This document shows, in pieces, positions 25,188 through 36,600 of a stretch of 64,000 bases of DNA (positions are counted from its first letter, which is position 1; every line of letters starts with the position of its first letter). Under the pieces are notes generated by a model. The model was not told the origin of the DNA and ran no database searches. It saw only the letters and a program-made list of their open reading frames with translations. The translations under genes and the position numbers were made by a program. The stretch spans positions 558,001 to 622,000 of the forward strand of contig CAJJDP010000010.1 of NCBI GenBank assembly GCA_905182995.1, in the 5' to 3' direction. Source of the stretch: Paramecium octaurelia. Taxonomy: Eukaryota; Ciliophora; Oligohymenophorea; Peniculida; Parameciidae.

Positions 25188-26253
25188 ATGAGTGTGTAAT
25201 TGAATGATAGGCATATTACATAATTGGAAGAATTAGAATCATTAAAAGGGAAACTACAATGTCCATCCTATAGATCTCGTAACCTTTCATCAGATAGATA
25301 GTATACTCCCTCGTTGACTAATGATTTCAGAAGCACAAGAAATAGCGATTAATAGAAGGATTCTTAATCGGTTGAAAAATGTATTTTTATTTATATTATG
25401 GCCTAGTCATGAATCTCAAACAGTAAAATTAGAATGTTGATTATTTATCTCAATTATGGAAATAACAAAAGCAGTCCATATCACTAACCTAAAGTTTACA
25501 TTCATAAAATGCTATATGTACATTTGTTATATCTATAAAATTAGCAGAAAAATAAGAAATCGATTAGTAGATTCCTAAATATACTCATTAAGTGATAGAA
25601 GAGGAAGAGAATTTAGTTACTGAATAAGATGTCAATAAAATCAAAGTAGTTTAGGCAGTCAACAATGTCAGAGTGAATGGAAAATTTCCCACTACAACAA
25701 AATAAGGGGGCTAAAAAAAAAGTTAATAATAAACTCAGAACCTCTAGACAAGTAATAATCAAGGGTAAAACAAAAAAACTAATAGTACTATTAATAATAA
25801 CAATAATAACATTCGTCCTTAAACCACGAAATCTTAAGTTCAAGTACCTCAAACACCTTAAACTCAAAAGAGAACTGTTTAAAAAAGTAACACAAAGTCC
25901 TTCTAAGATCAGGTTTTAGATGGTATATATTTCTTATAACATAGTTCCACAAACACCTTCATAAAAATTGAAATAAAGTTCCTTATTAGAGAAAACTAGA
26001 TAGGGAAAGGTTAATTAGGCTGTTTGCAAAGCCATGACCAAAAGGAACACTGAAGAAGAAGATAAAAATTTAGTCTTTTAATTAGAGAGACTAAAAGAGA
26101 GTGTGGCAAAGTTATACAATGGTAGGTTTGAGAATAAGATGGGACATTCCACACAATTTATTGAAAAGTAATTATTATCAATAACTTAGAAATTTTGATT
26201 AAATAATTAATACACTGAAATTGGATTTTAGGTCCCATGAAAGTGATATGTGA
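25188..26253 (+). CDS. Unrecognised Gln/Asn-rich protein, 322 residues
   Basis: Four introns all ending TAG (25381-25406, 25518-25544, 25923-25944, 26168-26189) give an exact 323-codon frame from ATG 25188 (MSVQLNDRHITQLEEL). The second intron is a multiple of three and could be retained. The middle is low-complexity (TINNNNNNIRPQTTKSQVQV), heavily built from TAA/TAG/AAT codons. The C-terminal 90 residues look folded and helical (AVCKAMTKRNTEEEDKN; LKESVAKLYNGRFENKM). No family recognised. Confidence 0.75.
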
Positions 26254-26425
26254 AAAATTATATATCATTCAATATCTTTGATTAAACTATAATAAATTTA
26301 ATAAAAGTTTGTAAATATTAATTATTCATTGATTAAAATATTTTACCATTTTTGATATTAGTCAACGTACTTTCAGAGAATAATAAATTAAGTGTGTATA
26401 ATAATTATAATTAAGAATAATTTAA

Positions 26426-27893
26426 ATGAAATCTCTGAGAATAAACAATCAATATATAATGTCTAGAAAAATTGCCTCAGGTGCATTCGGGTTTGTGATG
26501 CTTGGGTTTGACCAAAAAACAGGACAGTAAGTAGCTATAAAAATTGAAAAACCTGAAAATGAGCATCTCAGGTCCTTAGAAAAAGAAGCAGATATAATAC
26601 GGAGATTGGAAGGGGTTCAAGGAGTACCTTAAATGCTATACTTTGGCAAATAGGATGACTTTAATGTTTTGGTTTTGCAACTTCTTTCTAAAGATTTGTC
26701 TTCTTTGATAAAAAAATAAAAGAAATTTAGCCTCAAAACTGTTTTATAGATTGGGATCAAATTAGTTGAAATATTGGAAGACATTCATTAAAAAGGAGTA
26801 TTGCACAGAGATTTAAAACCAGAAAATATTATGATTGATGAAAATAATAGATTCTATATTATTGATTATGGCATTAGTAAAGCATTTATGCGTAAAAATG
26901 GAGCCCATTTGTAAAATATTAAAGTAATTAGACCTTTCAAAGATCGACAACCCTTTATTGGAACTTCTCGTTATGCTTCGATAGCAGCCCATAAAGGAAA
27001 TGAATTAGGAAGGAAAGACGATTTGGAATCGTTAATTTACATCTTATTGTACTTTTATATTGGGTAAAAATGAAGATTTTCATTGTTTCAGTAATTTACC
27101 ATGGCAAAACATGAAGAATATTCCAGGTGACTAAAAAGTCCTATAAGTTGGTGAACTTAAGTAAAAATAGACTATTGAATTGTTTAAGAATTTACCTGAT
27201 GAACTGAAAAAAATATATGAGTAATATTTTGATAGTATAGAGATATCTACGTAAACTCACGTATGCCACAGAACCAGATTATAAATCAATTGTTAAATTA
27301 TTTTAATAAGCTGCTAAAAATGGCAAAATAGTAATTGATTCATTTTATGATTGGGATATCCAAAACACTGCTCAAACAGAAATGTTTTCTCGTTATGGAA
27401 CTATTTAACTTGATGATAATTTCTTGATTGATCAATATCTATCAAATTAATAAATGTAAAGATTCTATCATTTTATAGTAATGTGAAATAACATCATATT
27501 AATCCTAATAAAAGAAAAACCTTTTGTCCATCTCTAATTAAATAAACCTTCAATGAAAACATTATTTAAATGGTCAAAGATTCAAGTAGATAAAGTAATG
27601 GTAGTAGTAGTGGCATGGGCAATATAGAAGATATGTATCAACTATCAAAGGATGAAATAAGTGAAGACTCTCAATAAATAATCCCAGAAGAAGGCTAACA
27701 GGATTTAAGTTTAAGAGTTAAAACATTGCCTGATTATTTGAAAAAGCCTAAAATCAAATAAAGACAAACTCAAACTCTCGTTTTTGATGACGATTGGGTA
27801 ATTGACTCAGGTACACATTTGGTGGATAATTATAAAAAATTATAATCTTTAAGTAATCAAATGACTGCTGTTTTTCATCATAAATAAAAGTGA
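26426..27893 (+). CDS. Casein-kinase-1-like protein kinase, 464 residues
   Basis: CK1-group Ser/Thr kinase. Introns 27064-27091 (CAG), 27221-27242 (GAG) and 27456-27478 (TAG) give an exact 465-codon frame. Kinase motifs in order: glycine loop [12 protein letters not shown], lysine in [10 protein letters not shown], catalytic loop [11 protein letters not shown], metal-binding [10 protein letters not shown] and the CK1 signature [20 protein letters not shown] plus DLESLIY. The magnesium motif is DYG instead of the usual DFG. The GAG intron restores [17 protein letters not shown], the PDY signature of CK1. A non-kinase C-terminal tail of about 150 residues is Ser/Gln-rich. A second member of this type lies at 36601-38314. 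Confidence 0.93.
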
Positions 27894-28403
27894 TAAAACA
27901 TAAGTTGTATTTTAAATTATGTAGATCTTTCTATTTATAAAGAATACTAAATATGGAAATCAGTCTAAATTGATAAATCTTCCAATATTTTTGTCTTCTT
28001 AAACTTATTATTTATCTCTTTAGATTTACTATGAAATCTTACTTTTATTTTAAAAAATATCTTTATAATATAGATTTTTATATCCAAATTTATTATATAA
28101 AATACTTAATTTTAATAAAGACCTTTTAAGATTATCTAATTGCTGCTCCTTTTCGATAGTTATCCACCTTTACGATATAAATTATTAATGATTTAAATAA
28201 TATTATTTACATCTTTTGTTATCCTTATTATTTCAAATATAAATTTAATCTAAATGAAATTTATGAGCATGAATAATCTTATTTTCATTCAAATCATAAA
28301 CCATTTTCAAAAAGAATGCAGTAGTAGTAATCAATATTTTGTTATTATTCACTACACTAAATAGTTTTAAAATAATTAACATAATAAATTAATATTAAAA
28401 GTA
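27894..28403. other. Intergenic, nothing recognised
   Basis: 510 AT-rich bases between two forward genes. No protein-like frame, tRNA or repeat is seen. Confidence 0.5.
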
Positions 28404-28891
28404 ATGCAAAGATTATCATCTCTATTAATTGGATTTGGTTTAGGAATTTTTGGAATGAGCTTATTATATGATCCATGGGGACAAGTAGATTTTAATTATA
28501 TTTAGGAACGATTTGAAAGAACAGTAAGGGAGACAGCAAGATTAGAAAACTCATTACTTAATGATGTGGATATTTATTTATAGATGAGAATGTTTATCGG
28601 ATATATTCTAGTGGCCTGTTCATTCGTATCGATGAATAGGTACTATTTAATAATTATCAAAGAATTGGTTTACTTTATGTGTTAGCGATACCAGCCTTAT
28701 TAGTTTATGCTGCAATCAATTACAATCATGTCTTATATAAATCACAAAGACTTGGTGGAGAGTAAACCATATAAGGAGCATTATTTTATGTCGCATTTTG
28801 TTTTGCTTTGATTGATGGATTAATAAAGCCTAAGAAATTGCCATAACCAATATAATCCGAAAAAAAAGTAGAAAAGAAAAAAAACGAATGA
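28404..28891 (+). CDS. Small integral membrane protein, 154 residues
   Basis: ATG 28404 opens a hydrophobic start (MQRLSSLLIGFGLGIFGMSL), a signal anchor or mitochondrial-type leader. An amphipathic segment (FERTVRETARLENSLLND) follows. Then come three further hydrophobic helices: MFIGYILVACSFVSM, IGLLYVLAIPALLVYAAI and GALFYVAFCFALIDGLI. The tail is lysine-rich (EKKVEKKKNE). The intron at 28640-28662 ends AAG and restores an exact 155-codon frame between helices two and three. No family recognised; an organelle membrane protein is possible. Confidence 0.75.
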
Positions 28892-29318
28892 TTTATTATT
28901 AAACACATGTATTTATAAATTGTTTGTAAAATTGCTAGATAACTTCTAATTAAAAATTAATTCATTTATTTTACTTTCCTTTCTCTCCCTTTAAGTCATC
29001 GCAGTCAAATTGTTAATCGAAAGATAGCAATCAGAAGTTGCAAATGTTGCTACTCATTGAATAACTTAATATATATTCTAAATTTTTTAGATTTAGCTTC
29101 CAATCCTTATTACTACTCGTAACATATTATTTTATTCAGAGTTAATTAAGGATGTTCATGTCTAATAAAAAAAATTTAGTTTAACTTGAGTTGATTTGAT
29201 TCTGAATAAACTATCATATCTATATGTATCAACGACTTGATTGTCCAAAATAATACAAGTTTATTAGGTATTAGGAGCAATACTTAATACTTAAAAAATT
29301 ATAACATAACATCCCATT
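28892..29318. other. Intergenic, nothing recognised
   Basis: 427 AT-rich bases without a convincing reading frame. It contains a short pyrimidine-rich tract near 28977-28995. Confidence 0.45.
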
Positions 29319-29744
29319 ATGGTAATTGAGAATGAAAATGCAGGGTATGATTTTGGTACTTTTAATAATTTTATTGATATATGGAAATATGTTAAGAGTT
29401 ATTCTAATATTTCTTTGAGTGGGTAAGGACCATATATTGATAACTTAATTTGTATTATTTCTCTATATATATTCAATGATGATTAGTTTATAAAAGATAA
29501 AAAATATGTAAAATTTTAAACTAATTCTTTTTTGATCTTAAATTTTGAAGGTTTTGCTTAATAAATTTTAAGTTTGTTTTATTTTTGGAAATTCTTTTTG
29601 AGTTTTATCTATTATCTATAATCAAGTCATAATATTTCTTTTAATCATATAAGGGATTATTATCTATCTCTAAGTATTTTGGAGGATTGTAGAATTATTT
29701 TGTTCAGTTTTTAAAGTTTATAATTGATTTAGCAACATATTTGA
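29319..29744 (+). CDS. Doubtful ORF, 141 residues, Phe/Ile/Tyr-rich
   Basis: Open from ATG 29319 (MVIENENAGYDFGTFNNF) to TGA 29744 with Gln codons. Composition is very rich in F, I, Y, L and S, partly a product of AT-rich DNA, though parts look protein-like (GPYIDNLICIISLYIFND). It could be an upstream exon of the gene at 29787, but no intron joins them cleanly. Confidence 0.3.
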
Positions 29745-29786
29745 AATAAATTGTATATAAAATAATATCAGTAGAGACATTATTGA

Positions 29787-30486
29787 ATGATTCCATGGTT
29801 ATTGTTTGAATTTTAGGTTGAGCTATGAAGAAAATAAGCAAAAATTAGATTCACAATTTAAGAATACTATCAAACAAAGAGGTTTATTTTAGGAAGGAAA
29901 TAATTCTTTTGTTTTGGATGTTAGAGAACTTAAGATTAGAGGGAAATTCAACTGTTAATAGGCAATCTTGATTAGTATGGGATTGCTAAAGTAGTATAAT
30001 ATTGGTACGAGTATTATGAGCAGTATTCATTAATATAATTAAGGTTTGTATAAAATTTGGAAGATTATGAAAAAAGTATATACAGTACCAACCCCAAGAG
30101 AATAGAAACCAAAGGGATAATAGAAGAGTTAAAATGATGTGATGTGAGTTATTATGAATTATGCGTAGAAAGTAAACGTAATTTGCCTATATTCCTGATT
30201 AACTCACTTAAAAAGAATAATCATCTAAGATGGCTCGACCATATTTAATGTTCAAGCCTAAGTTAGTAGAGGAGATAGATGAGAACAACATGAAAAAGAT
30301 GAAACTTTCATTTCACAATTCAATAACTGACTTATAAACTTTTGAGGAATTAGCACAAGAATCACAGCAGAGAGAATCAACGCCGAATTTAAATTTTACT
30401 CCTTAAGAAAAGACTAAGACATTTGTCAGGTAACTATGAATTTCTATTGTCTTAGAAAGTCTATGAGACACTTAACTCAGCTTTGA
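29787..30486 (+). CDS. Unrecognised soluble protein, 209 residues
   Basis: Model from ATG 29787 (MIPWLSYEENKQKLDSQF) with introns 29798-29816 (19 nt, begins GTT), 30144-30168 (begins GTG) and 30430-30455 (GTA...TAG), giving an exact 210-codon frame. Conserved-looking segments are NNSFVLDVRELKIRGKFN, AILISMGLLKQYNIGTSIM and the basic MARPYLMFKPKLVEEIDENN. No family recognised. Two of the three introns have non-GTA donors, so the 5' end is tentative; the last exon pair is firm. Confidence 0.5.
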
Positions 30487-30586
30487 AATAAATAAATTTC
30501 GTGATAAATTATATATATGTGACTTATTTAAGTCTTTTAATATTGAATTTCACATATCCACATTTTTATTTAAAAATTTACCACTA

Positions 30587-31267
30587 ATGAAACACAATTA
30601 ACAACTTCCTAATGCACATATGAGAAAACATTGGACACGATTTGTCAAGACCTTTTATAATCAACCAGCTGCAAAAAGAAGAAGATAACTGAGAAGAAGA
30701 GCATAGGCCTTATGTATATTGGATATCAAATAAATGAATAGCCTCATCTCCAAGACCAGTTGAACTACTCCGTCCTGTTGTTAGAGGATAGACAATAAAG
30801 TACAACAATGTTTAGAAGCTCGGAAGAGGATTCTCATTGATTGAATTAAAGGAGGCAGGACTTAATGCAGCATTTGCTAGAACCATCGGAGTTTCTGTAG
30901 ATCACAGAAGAAGAAATCTAAATTAGGAAGAATTGAATAACAACGTGAAAAGATTGAAAGCATACTTATCTAAATTGGTTCTATTTCCAAGAGTGGCAGG
31001 CAAACCCAAGAATGGAGTTGTGAAAGATTCAACAAATGAGGTTGTGGCATAGCCAGTTGCTTAGAACACTAATCCAGAGGTAATGAGAATTTGCTAAATT
31101 CAAAGGTTATCACATTCTAAAGAACTCCCAAACGTGAGAAAGCAACTGTTATTTCTAAAGAATTAAGAGCTAAGAATGTTTATAGAAGACTCAGATAAGA
31201 GTGGTACAATGCTAAATTTGTTGGAGTAAAGGAAAAGAGAAAGCAAGCAAAAGAAACTAAAAAGTGA
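30587..31267 (+). CDS. RPL13: 60S ribosomal protein eL13
   Basis: Large-subunit ribosomal protein, 208 residues. Introns 30714-30741 (TAG) and 31080-31105 (AAG) restore the family sequence: [89 protein letters not shown] and a lysine-rich end. These follow the order and spacing of human RPL13. It starts 100 bases after the previous stop. The AAG acceptor of intron 2 is needed to keep the C-terminal frame. Confidence 0.96.
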
Positions 31268-31337
31268 TACATCTAGTATAATACAATATTATTTATTTAC
31301 AATTTATTTATTAACTTATTAAGGAACATATAGAGAA

Positions 31338-33400
31338 ATGTCTACTAAAAAATAGGTTCATGGAGGAAAAACATCGAGATCAAATAGCAAATAATCTACA
31401 TCTAATCCTATGTAAGTGAGAAAGCGTTTTTCATCATTATGTTCACCGTAAATTATTTGATCTAACATTTGCTTTAGCCCAAACAATTCAGGAAAATCAC
31501 CTTGTGTCTTTTGTCAGAAATTTAAAAATTAGAAAGTTGAATCCTATGCTTCTCTCCTTAATAAGGCTCTGTTTGCTAAATATTCTTCATCTCAAAACTA
31601 CTATTATTCTAAGGACATTAATGATATTATTGATGAGGAATCCACACCAGCTGTTGTTTTTTATAGAGATTTGGAGTGCATAGTAGAGGAAGAGGAATAT
31701 TTGAAGAGGTATCATTTTATTCATTCAAAGATCATATGCCAAAAAGGAAGCAACTTCTAAAATTAAAGCCTTGCTTGAATACTACAAATATCACAAGGAC
31801 ATACCTCGACTCTTTATGCAAAAAGTCTATATCACCATAAATAAGTTTCACGAAAAGAAGAGAAGGATAGAGTATGCGAATATTAAAAGGAAGTTGAATA
31901 TCCCAGATGAAGATATAGTAATAGATATTTTATAAGCTTCTAGTAACCATCGAAAAAAAAGGAAAAGAAGAAACAGAAACACAGTGATGAAGATTTATCA
32001 GTGGGTTAACTAAAACATTTACTAAAGGATTTGAAATTAGATACAAATTCCTATCTCTACAAAAAAGTTGATATCTCAAGTAGTGTACAATTACGCGAAT
32101 TCGTATAACAAATTGGATAAAAATATGATTATCTCGGATAAATTTCTGGTCTATTGTCTATTGATTAAAGCAATAGTTTTCTCTTAAGGTCACAAGACCT
32201 TTCAACCATAAACAAGAATCTTAAATAAAATTACCTTATAAATCACCATAAGCCAGAACCCAATTAAAATTCAAAAGCACAAATTTTAGATTCTAAAACT
32301 ACTCATTAAATTAGTTATTAAGGGAGTTTTGATAAAATAAACTTTAATAAATTGTAATTTAATAATATAGGAGAAGTCTCCTCTTTGAAAGCTGAAAACT
32401 CAGTCAAAGCAGGAGAATAAACTAAAAGATCAAATCAAGACTAATCACCATTAAGGAATTCTTAATAATCTTAAATGATCTAAAAAGTTTATTCTCAAAT
32501 TGAAGGCTTTGCTAATTTTGTGTAAAAACAGTAGTAATCCTTGTAAAAATAATAAAAACAAAACTATGGTTAAAAATCGAATTCATAAAGGAAAGTCAGT
32601 GCAAATTTCAATTCAACTGATTGCCAATTCAGATTACCAAGTAGATAAAGTTCTAATTAAAAATAATATGCTGAATTGCAGTCTTAATAAGTGAATTTCT
32701 TGTAAATATGTCATAATATATATGTAGGAGAACCAGAGTGGCTTCCCAATTATAAAAGTACGACGATGATTTCAAGAGTATCAAACATGTATAATTATTA
32801 ATTTATTTCAGTAACCATTAGCAACAGACAGAATTCAAAGATCTAGCGTTTATAATGTGGGAGAAAAAAGTTAATAGAAGTCTTCATCAAAAAATATGTT
32901 CGATATTATATATATATAACTTTAGATAAAAAATACCTTAGAAATTCACCTAATATGCCTTAGCCACACTGAGAAATCTGTAAGTAAAGAATTCAGAAGT
33001 TAAGAAAAAATAAACAGTCAATACAAATAATGTGCAAGGACCCACTCTGAGTTCCTAATTATTACACTATAGAACTAAATCCTAAGATACCATAGGAACT
33101 TATAAAGCATCTCCTCCAAAGTAGTCTGTAAGACAAGATAATTCTAAAGATCCATTAAGAATTACAAACAACATTAATGTTTAAGGGTCATCCAAAAAGG
33201 GAGGTGGTGTATACAATATCAACTAAAATAATATAGTTAATATTTATATTGAAGATTTGAAATCTTCTGCCAAAATAAAGTAAGGTGGCTCGTAAACTGC
33301 TCGAATTAATAGTCCCTAAAAAAGTAATCCTAAAGGCATTTTCGAAGTCTATAACACTCAAAGATCTAACTTAAGTCCTGAAAGCAAAAAATTTGTTTGA
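31338..33400 (+). CDS. Unrecognised large Gln/Ser/Asn-rich protein, 635 residues
   Basis: Six introns (31448-31477, 31709-31730, 31918-31943, 32702-32727, 32789-32811, 32898-32925) give an exact 636-codon frame from ATG 31338. The N-terminus has a CxxC pair (SPCVFCQKFK). A compact helical segment follows: SKIKALLEYYKYHKDIPRLF with INKFHEKKRRIEYANIKRK. The remainder is low-complexity, with short repeated-looking motifs rich in N, Q and S (LRITNNINVQGSSKKGGGVY; NNIVNIYIEDL). The kinase-tail-like helical segment is the only part that looks folded. No family recognised. The last intron begins GTT. Confidence 0.75.
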
Positions 33401-33445
33401 AATAATATGTTATTGCTATAAATTTTATAGATTTATGAATATTAT

Positions 33446-35734
33446 TCATAATTATTTAAATGTGCTAAACTTATGAGGATTAAAAGCCGTTGAGCATTTT
33501 GCCATAGTAACTGATTATCTAGAAATGGCATCAGTCATATAGAAGTTCTAAGAGTAGGAATTACACTTACATCAATAAGATCTTTGAATGGAGTGGCTGA
33601 AATAGTTTGCTTTGAAGATTCAGGCTTCAATGCAACTTATCCGAGCACACTTGATTCGATATAGTCATATTTTAATAAATGAGGAGCCAGTTCAGCCATT
33701 CTATATCTAACCTATCAGAATATTCAACTGATCATACTTCTTCCAAAGTATCATAAGGCAAAGCGCATCCACATTCCTCAGATAATGCTCTCAATATTTC
33801 CCAATCCGATTTCGCTCCAGATGGAGGTAAAGCCACTAATTTTGTAGTTTATACTCTCCCTTCTGTTGATACCTAATTCAATATTTAATATAATTACATA
33901 AGTTCCATTCTTTTCTGTATATGTAGCTCCTGGTAATATGAGATCTGCATAATAAGCACCTTCATCTCCATGGCTGCCAATATATATTACATATGCATCT
34001 TTAGGGATATCTTAAGCTCTTAAGTTGTTATCAACTCCCAAGAGAATCACAACCTTGGCAGGGACACTGCTCTTTCTTGCTGTAATACCCAACTCTAGAG
34101 CATTAATTCTTCCAACATCCTTATGTAAAAGATTGAATCCGTTCCATCCCAATTAGGGATTAATTACTGGGGAATTTTAAGCAATCTTCTTTAGAGCATT
34201 ATGAATAGCGTTTCCATCAACTCTCTCTAGAACACCTGCTCCTGTTAAAATCATAGGCAATTTAGCATTTTTGAGTCTTGCTGCAAAAGGATGGGTGCCA
34301 TTAGCAATTTCATCAAGAATTGAGGCATTATTTCCTAAGTGTACATAATTATAAGTCAGATCATTGGCTGTTCCAATAACAAATACTTTAAGATTGTTTT
34401 TTCTGGTGGCTCTCAAAATTCTTGAATTCAATAGTGGTGATTCTAACTTTGGATTAGTACCTACTAATAAAAGAACATCAGCTTCTTCAATGCCTGTAAT
34501 TCTTGAATTTAGTAAGTAATTAGCTCTGAAATCAGCATCTAATTATGGTACACCAGTTCCTCTAATCTCAAAGTTGTCGCTATCAAATCTATTCAATAAA
34601 TCTTTTAAGGCTACAATAGACTCGCAGTCTGCAAATTCTCCAATGACTCCTACAATTTCTTCTCCTTTTGCTGATTACAATTTCTTAGCTGCTTGTTAAA
34701 TGGCATCTGGCCAGTACAAATCAGTGAAGTTGCCTTAAGCATCCCTAGCCAATGGTAGTGTTAATCTTTATTTTTTCAATCCATCAAAGGCTTGTCTTGA
34801 TTTATCGTTTAACCATTCCTCATTAACTTCTTCATGGATTCTTGGTAAAACTCTCATAATTTCAGCTCCTCTGGTGTCAATTTGAATAAGTGGTATAATA
34901 GTATCAAATACATCGACAGAATCATAGGATTTTAATTCCCAAGGTCTGGATGTGAATGCATATGGTCCATTGGTTAAAGCACCAACTGGACAGACATCAG
35001 CGAGATTTCCTTGCAATTCACTAGTGATCATTTTGTCTATGTATGTACCAATTTCAGTATTCCTTCCTCTTCCACTAGTTCCTAATTCAGTTACACCAGC
35101 ATATTCATCAGAAAACCTGATGCATCTTGTGCAATGAATGCATCTATTCATACTAGTAGCTACAAGAGGACCAAAATTCTTATCTTCTACAGCTCTCTTA
35201 TACTCGTTATGTCTGCTATCTCCATATCTAGATATTTAATATTAAGATAGATACCCGTATTGCTCAGAGATATCTTATAGGTCACATTCTCCTCCTTGAT
35301 CACAGATGGGACAATCTAAAGGGTGATTTGCCAACATGAATTCCATAACACCTCCTCTTGCTATTCGTGTCTTTTCACTTTTTGTGAGGATTCTCATTCC
35401 AGGTGCTACTTATGCTGCACATGCTGCAACCTTTTATAATATTCATTTAATTTATACAGGTTTAGGTGATTTCTCAACCTCTACCAAACACATTCTGCAA
35501 TTTCCTGCTACAGCCAATCTTTCATGATAACAAAATCTTGGAATAATTACCCCTGCTGAATAACATGCTTAAAATATTGTTGCCGATGGATCAACCTATT
35601 AAGCTAAAACTTTATGTAAATACTTTGTGAGGAACATCATCAATGAATATTTCTATGAGATTCTATTGTGTTGAGAAGGCTGCTAATTGTTTTCTTAACA
35701 TTTATTATCCTTTCTACAATGAGAATCTAATCAT
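33446..35734 (-). CDS. NDUFS1: Complex I 75-kDa iron-sulphur subunit NDUFS1
   Basis: Electron-transfer subunit of mitochondrial complex I. Five introns (35596-35623, 35431-35457, 33873-33897, 33712-33737, 33548-33570) leave 719 residues, close to the 727 of human. A basic, hydroxylated N-terminus ([17 protein letters not shown]) is a mitochondrial leader. The 2Fe-2S ferredoxin domain has [16 protein letters not shown] and [10 protein letters not shown]. The next cluster motif is [17 protein letters not shown], then [10 protein letters not shown] and [10 protein letters not shown] for the 4Fe-4S clusters. The molybdopterin-like domain includes [20 protein letters not shown] and [14 protein letters not shown], and the end is [17 protein letters not shown]. 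Confidence 0.97.
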
Positions 35735-35839
35735 TGTGTTTTTATATATCAAATAATATAATGTAAAAAATTAATTGTAAATTCTTGCTCATTTGAAATA
35801 TTTAATCAAGATTGAAATTTAAATTAAAAAATATATTAA

Positions 35840-36447
35840 ATGGCTTAAGAGAAGGAAATTGAAATAAAGGAAGAGAAAGAATAAACATAAGAACATCATC
35901 ATGATCACAATCATGAACATGATCACGACCATGACCATTCAGATGATGGTCACGACCATGATCATCAAGGAGATGACAAAGACAAGAAGGCTAATAGAGG
36001 AGAGAAGAAATTCAAAAAAGCCATGCTCAAATTAGGAATGAAGCCTGTGACTGGAATCACCAGAGTTACAATTAAAAGAGGAAAACAATTCCTACTTTAT
36101 ATTGATAACCCAGAAGTCTTAAAGTCAGCAAATGTTGACAACTCATTCATTGTTTTTGGAGAAGCTAAAGTAAATGATCCATCAAGTCAAATTGGCAAGA
36201 AAGAGGCTGATAATTTAGCATCATAAGTGTAATAATTTAATTTATAACATTTAGTACCAAATAAGTTGAGGAAAAGCAAGAATAATAATAGGCTCAAAAT
36301 ACAGAATAAGTCAGCGATGAAGGTATTCCACCTGAGTCAATTAAAATGGTTATGGAGCATTGTAAATGTGATAGAAGTAAAGCAGTGGAAGCACTTAGAA
36401 AATCTGATAATGACACTGTCTAAGCCATTCTCACCTTAACTGGATGA
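35840..36447 (+). CDS. NACA: Nascent polypeptide-associated complex subunit alpha with His-rich N-terminus
   Basis: NAC alpha binds nascent chains at the ribosomal exit with NAC beta. One intron, 36229-36254 (TAG), leaves 193 residues. The NAC domain is clear: GEKKFKKAMLKLGMKPVTGI, RVTIKRGKQFLLYIDNPEVL and NSFIVFGEAKVND. The C-terminal UBA domain reads IKMVMEHCKCDRSKAVEALR and DTVQAILTLTG. The N-terminal 55 residues carry an unusual run of histidine with aspartate/glutamate (about 16 His within 25 residues, alternating with Asp), where other NAC alpha proteins are merely acidic. Metal binding is possible but inferred. Confidence 0.95.
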
Positions 36448-36600
36448 TGATTTATTATGTTTGAGTAGATATATATCGTATAGAAATCAATAATAATAGA
36501 ATTCAGAAATTTTTTTAAATTATAAGCATTTCAGAACAACAAGGTTATTAAAAAAAAATACAAAAATACATTTCAATAATTATATTTATATTTTATTATT

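Noticed and set aside
25613-25919. Short ORFs on both strands over the Asn/Gln-rich segment
   Set aside because: They overlap the continuous spliced frame of the gene at 25188-26253 and have compositions expected from AT-rich repeats.
32500-32694. Forward 64-residue frame starting MKALLILCKNSSN
   Set aside because: It lies in a different frame inside the 635-residue gene, whose Gln-rich frame continues on both sides.
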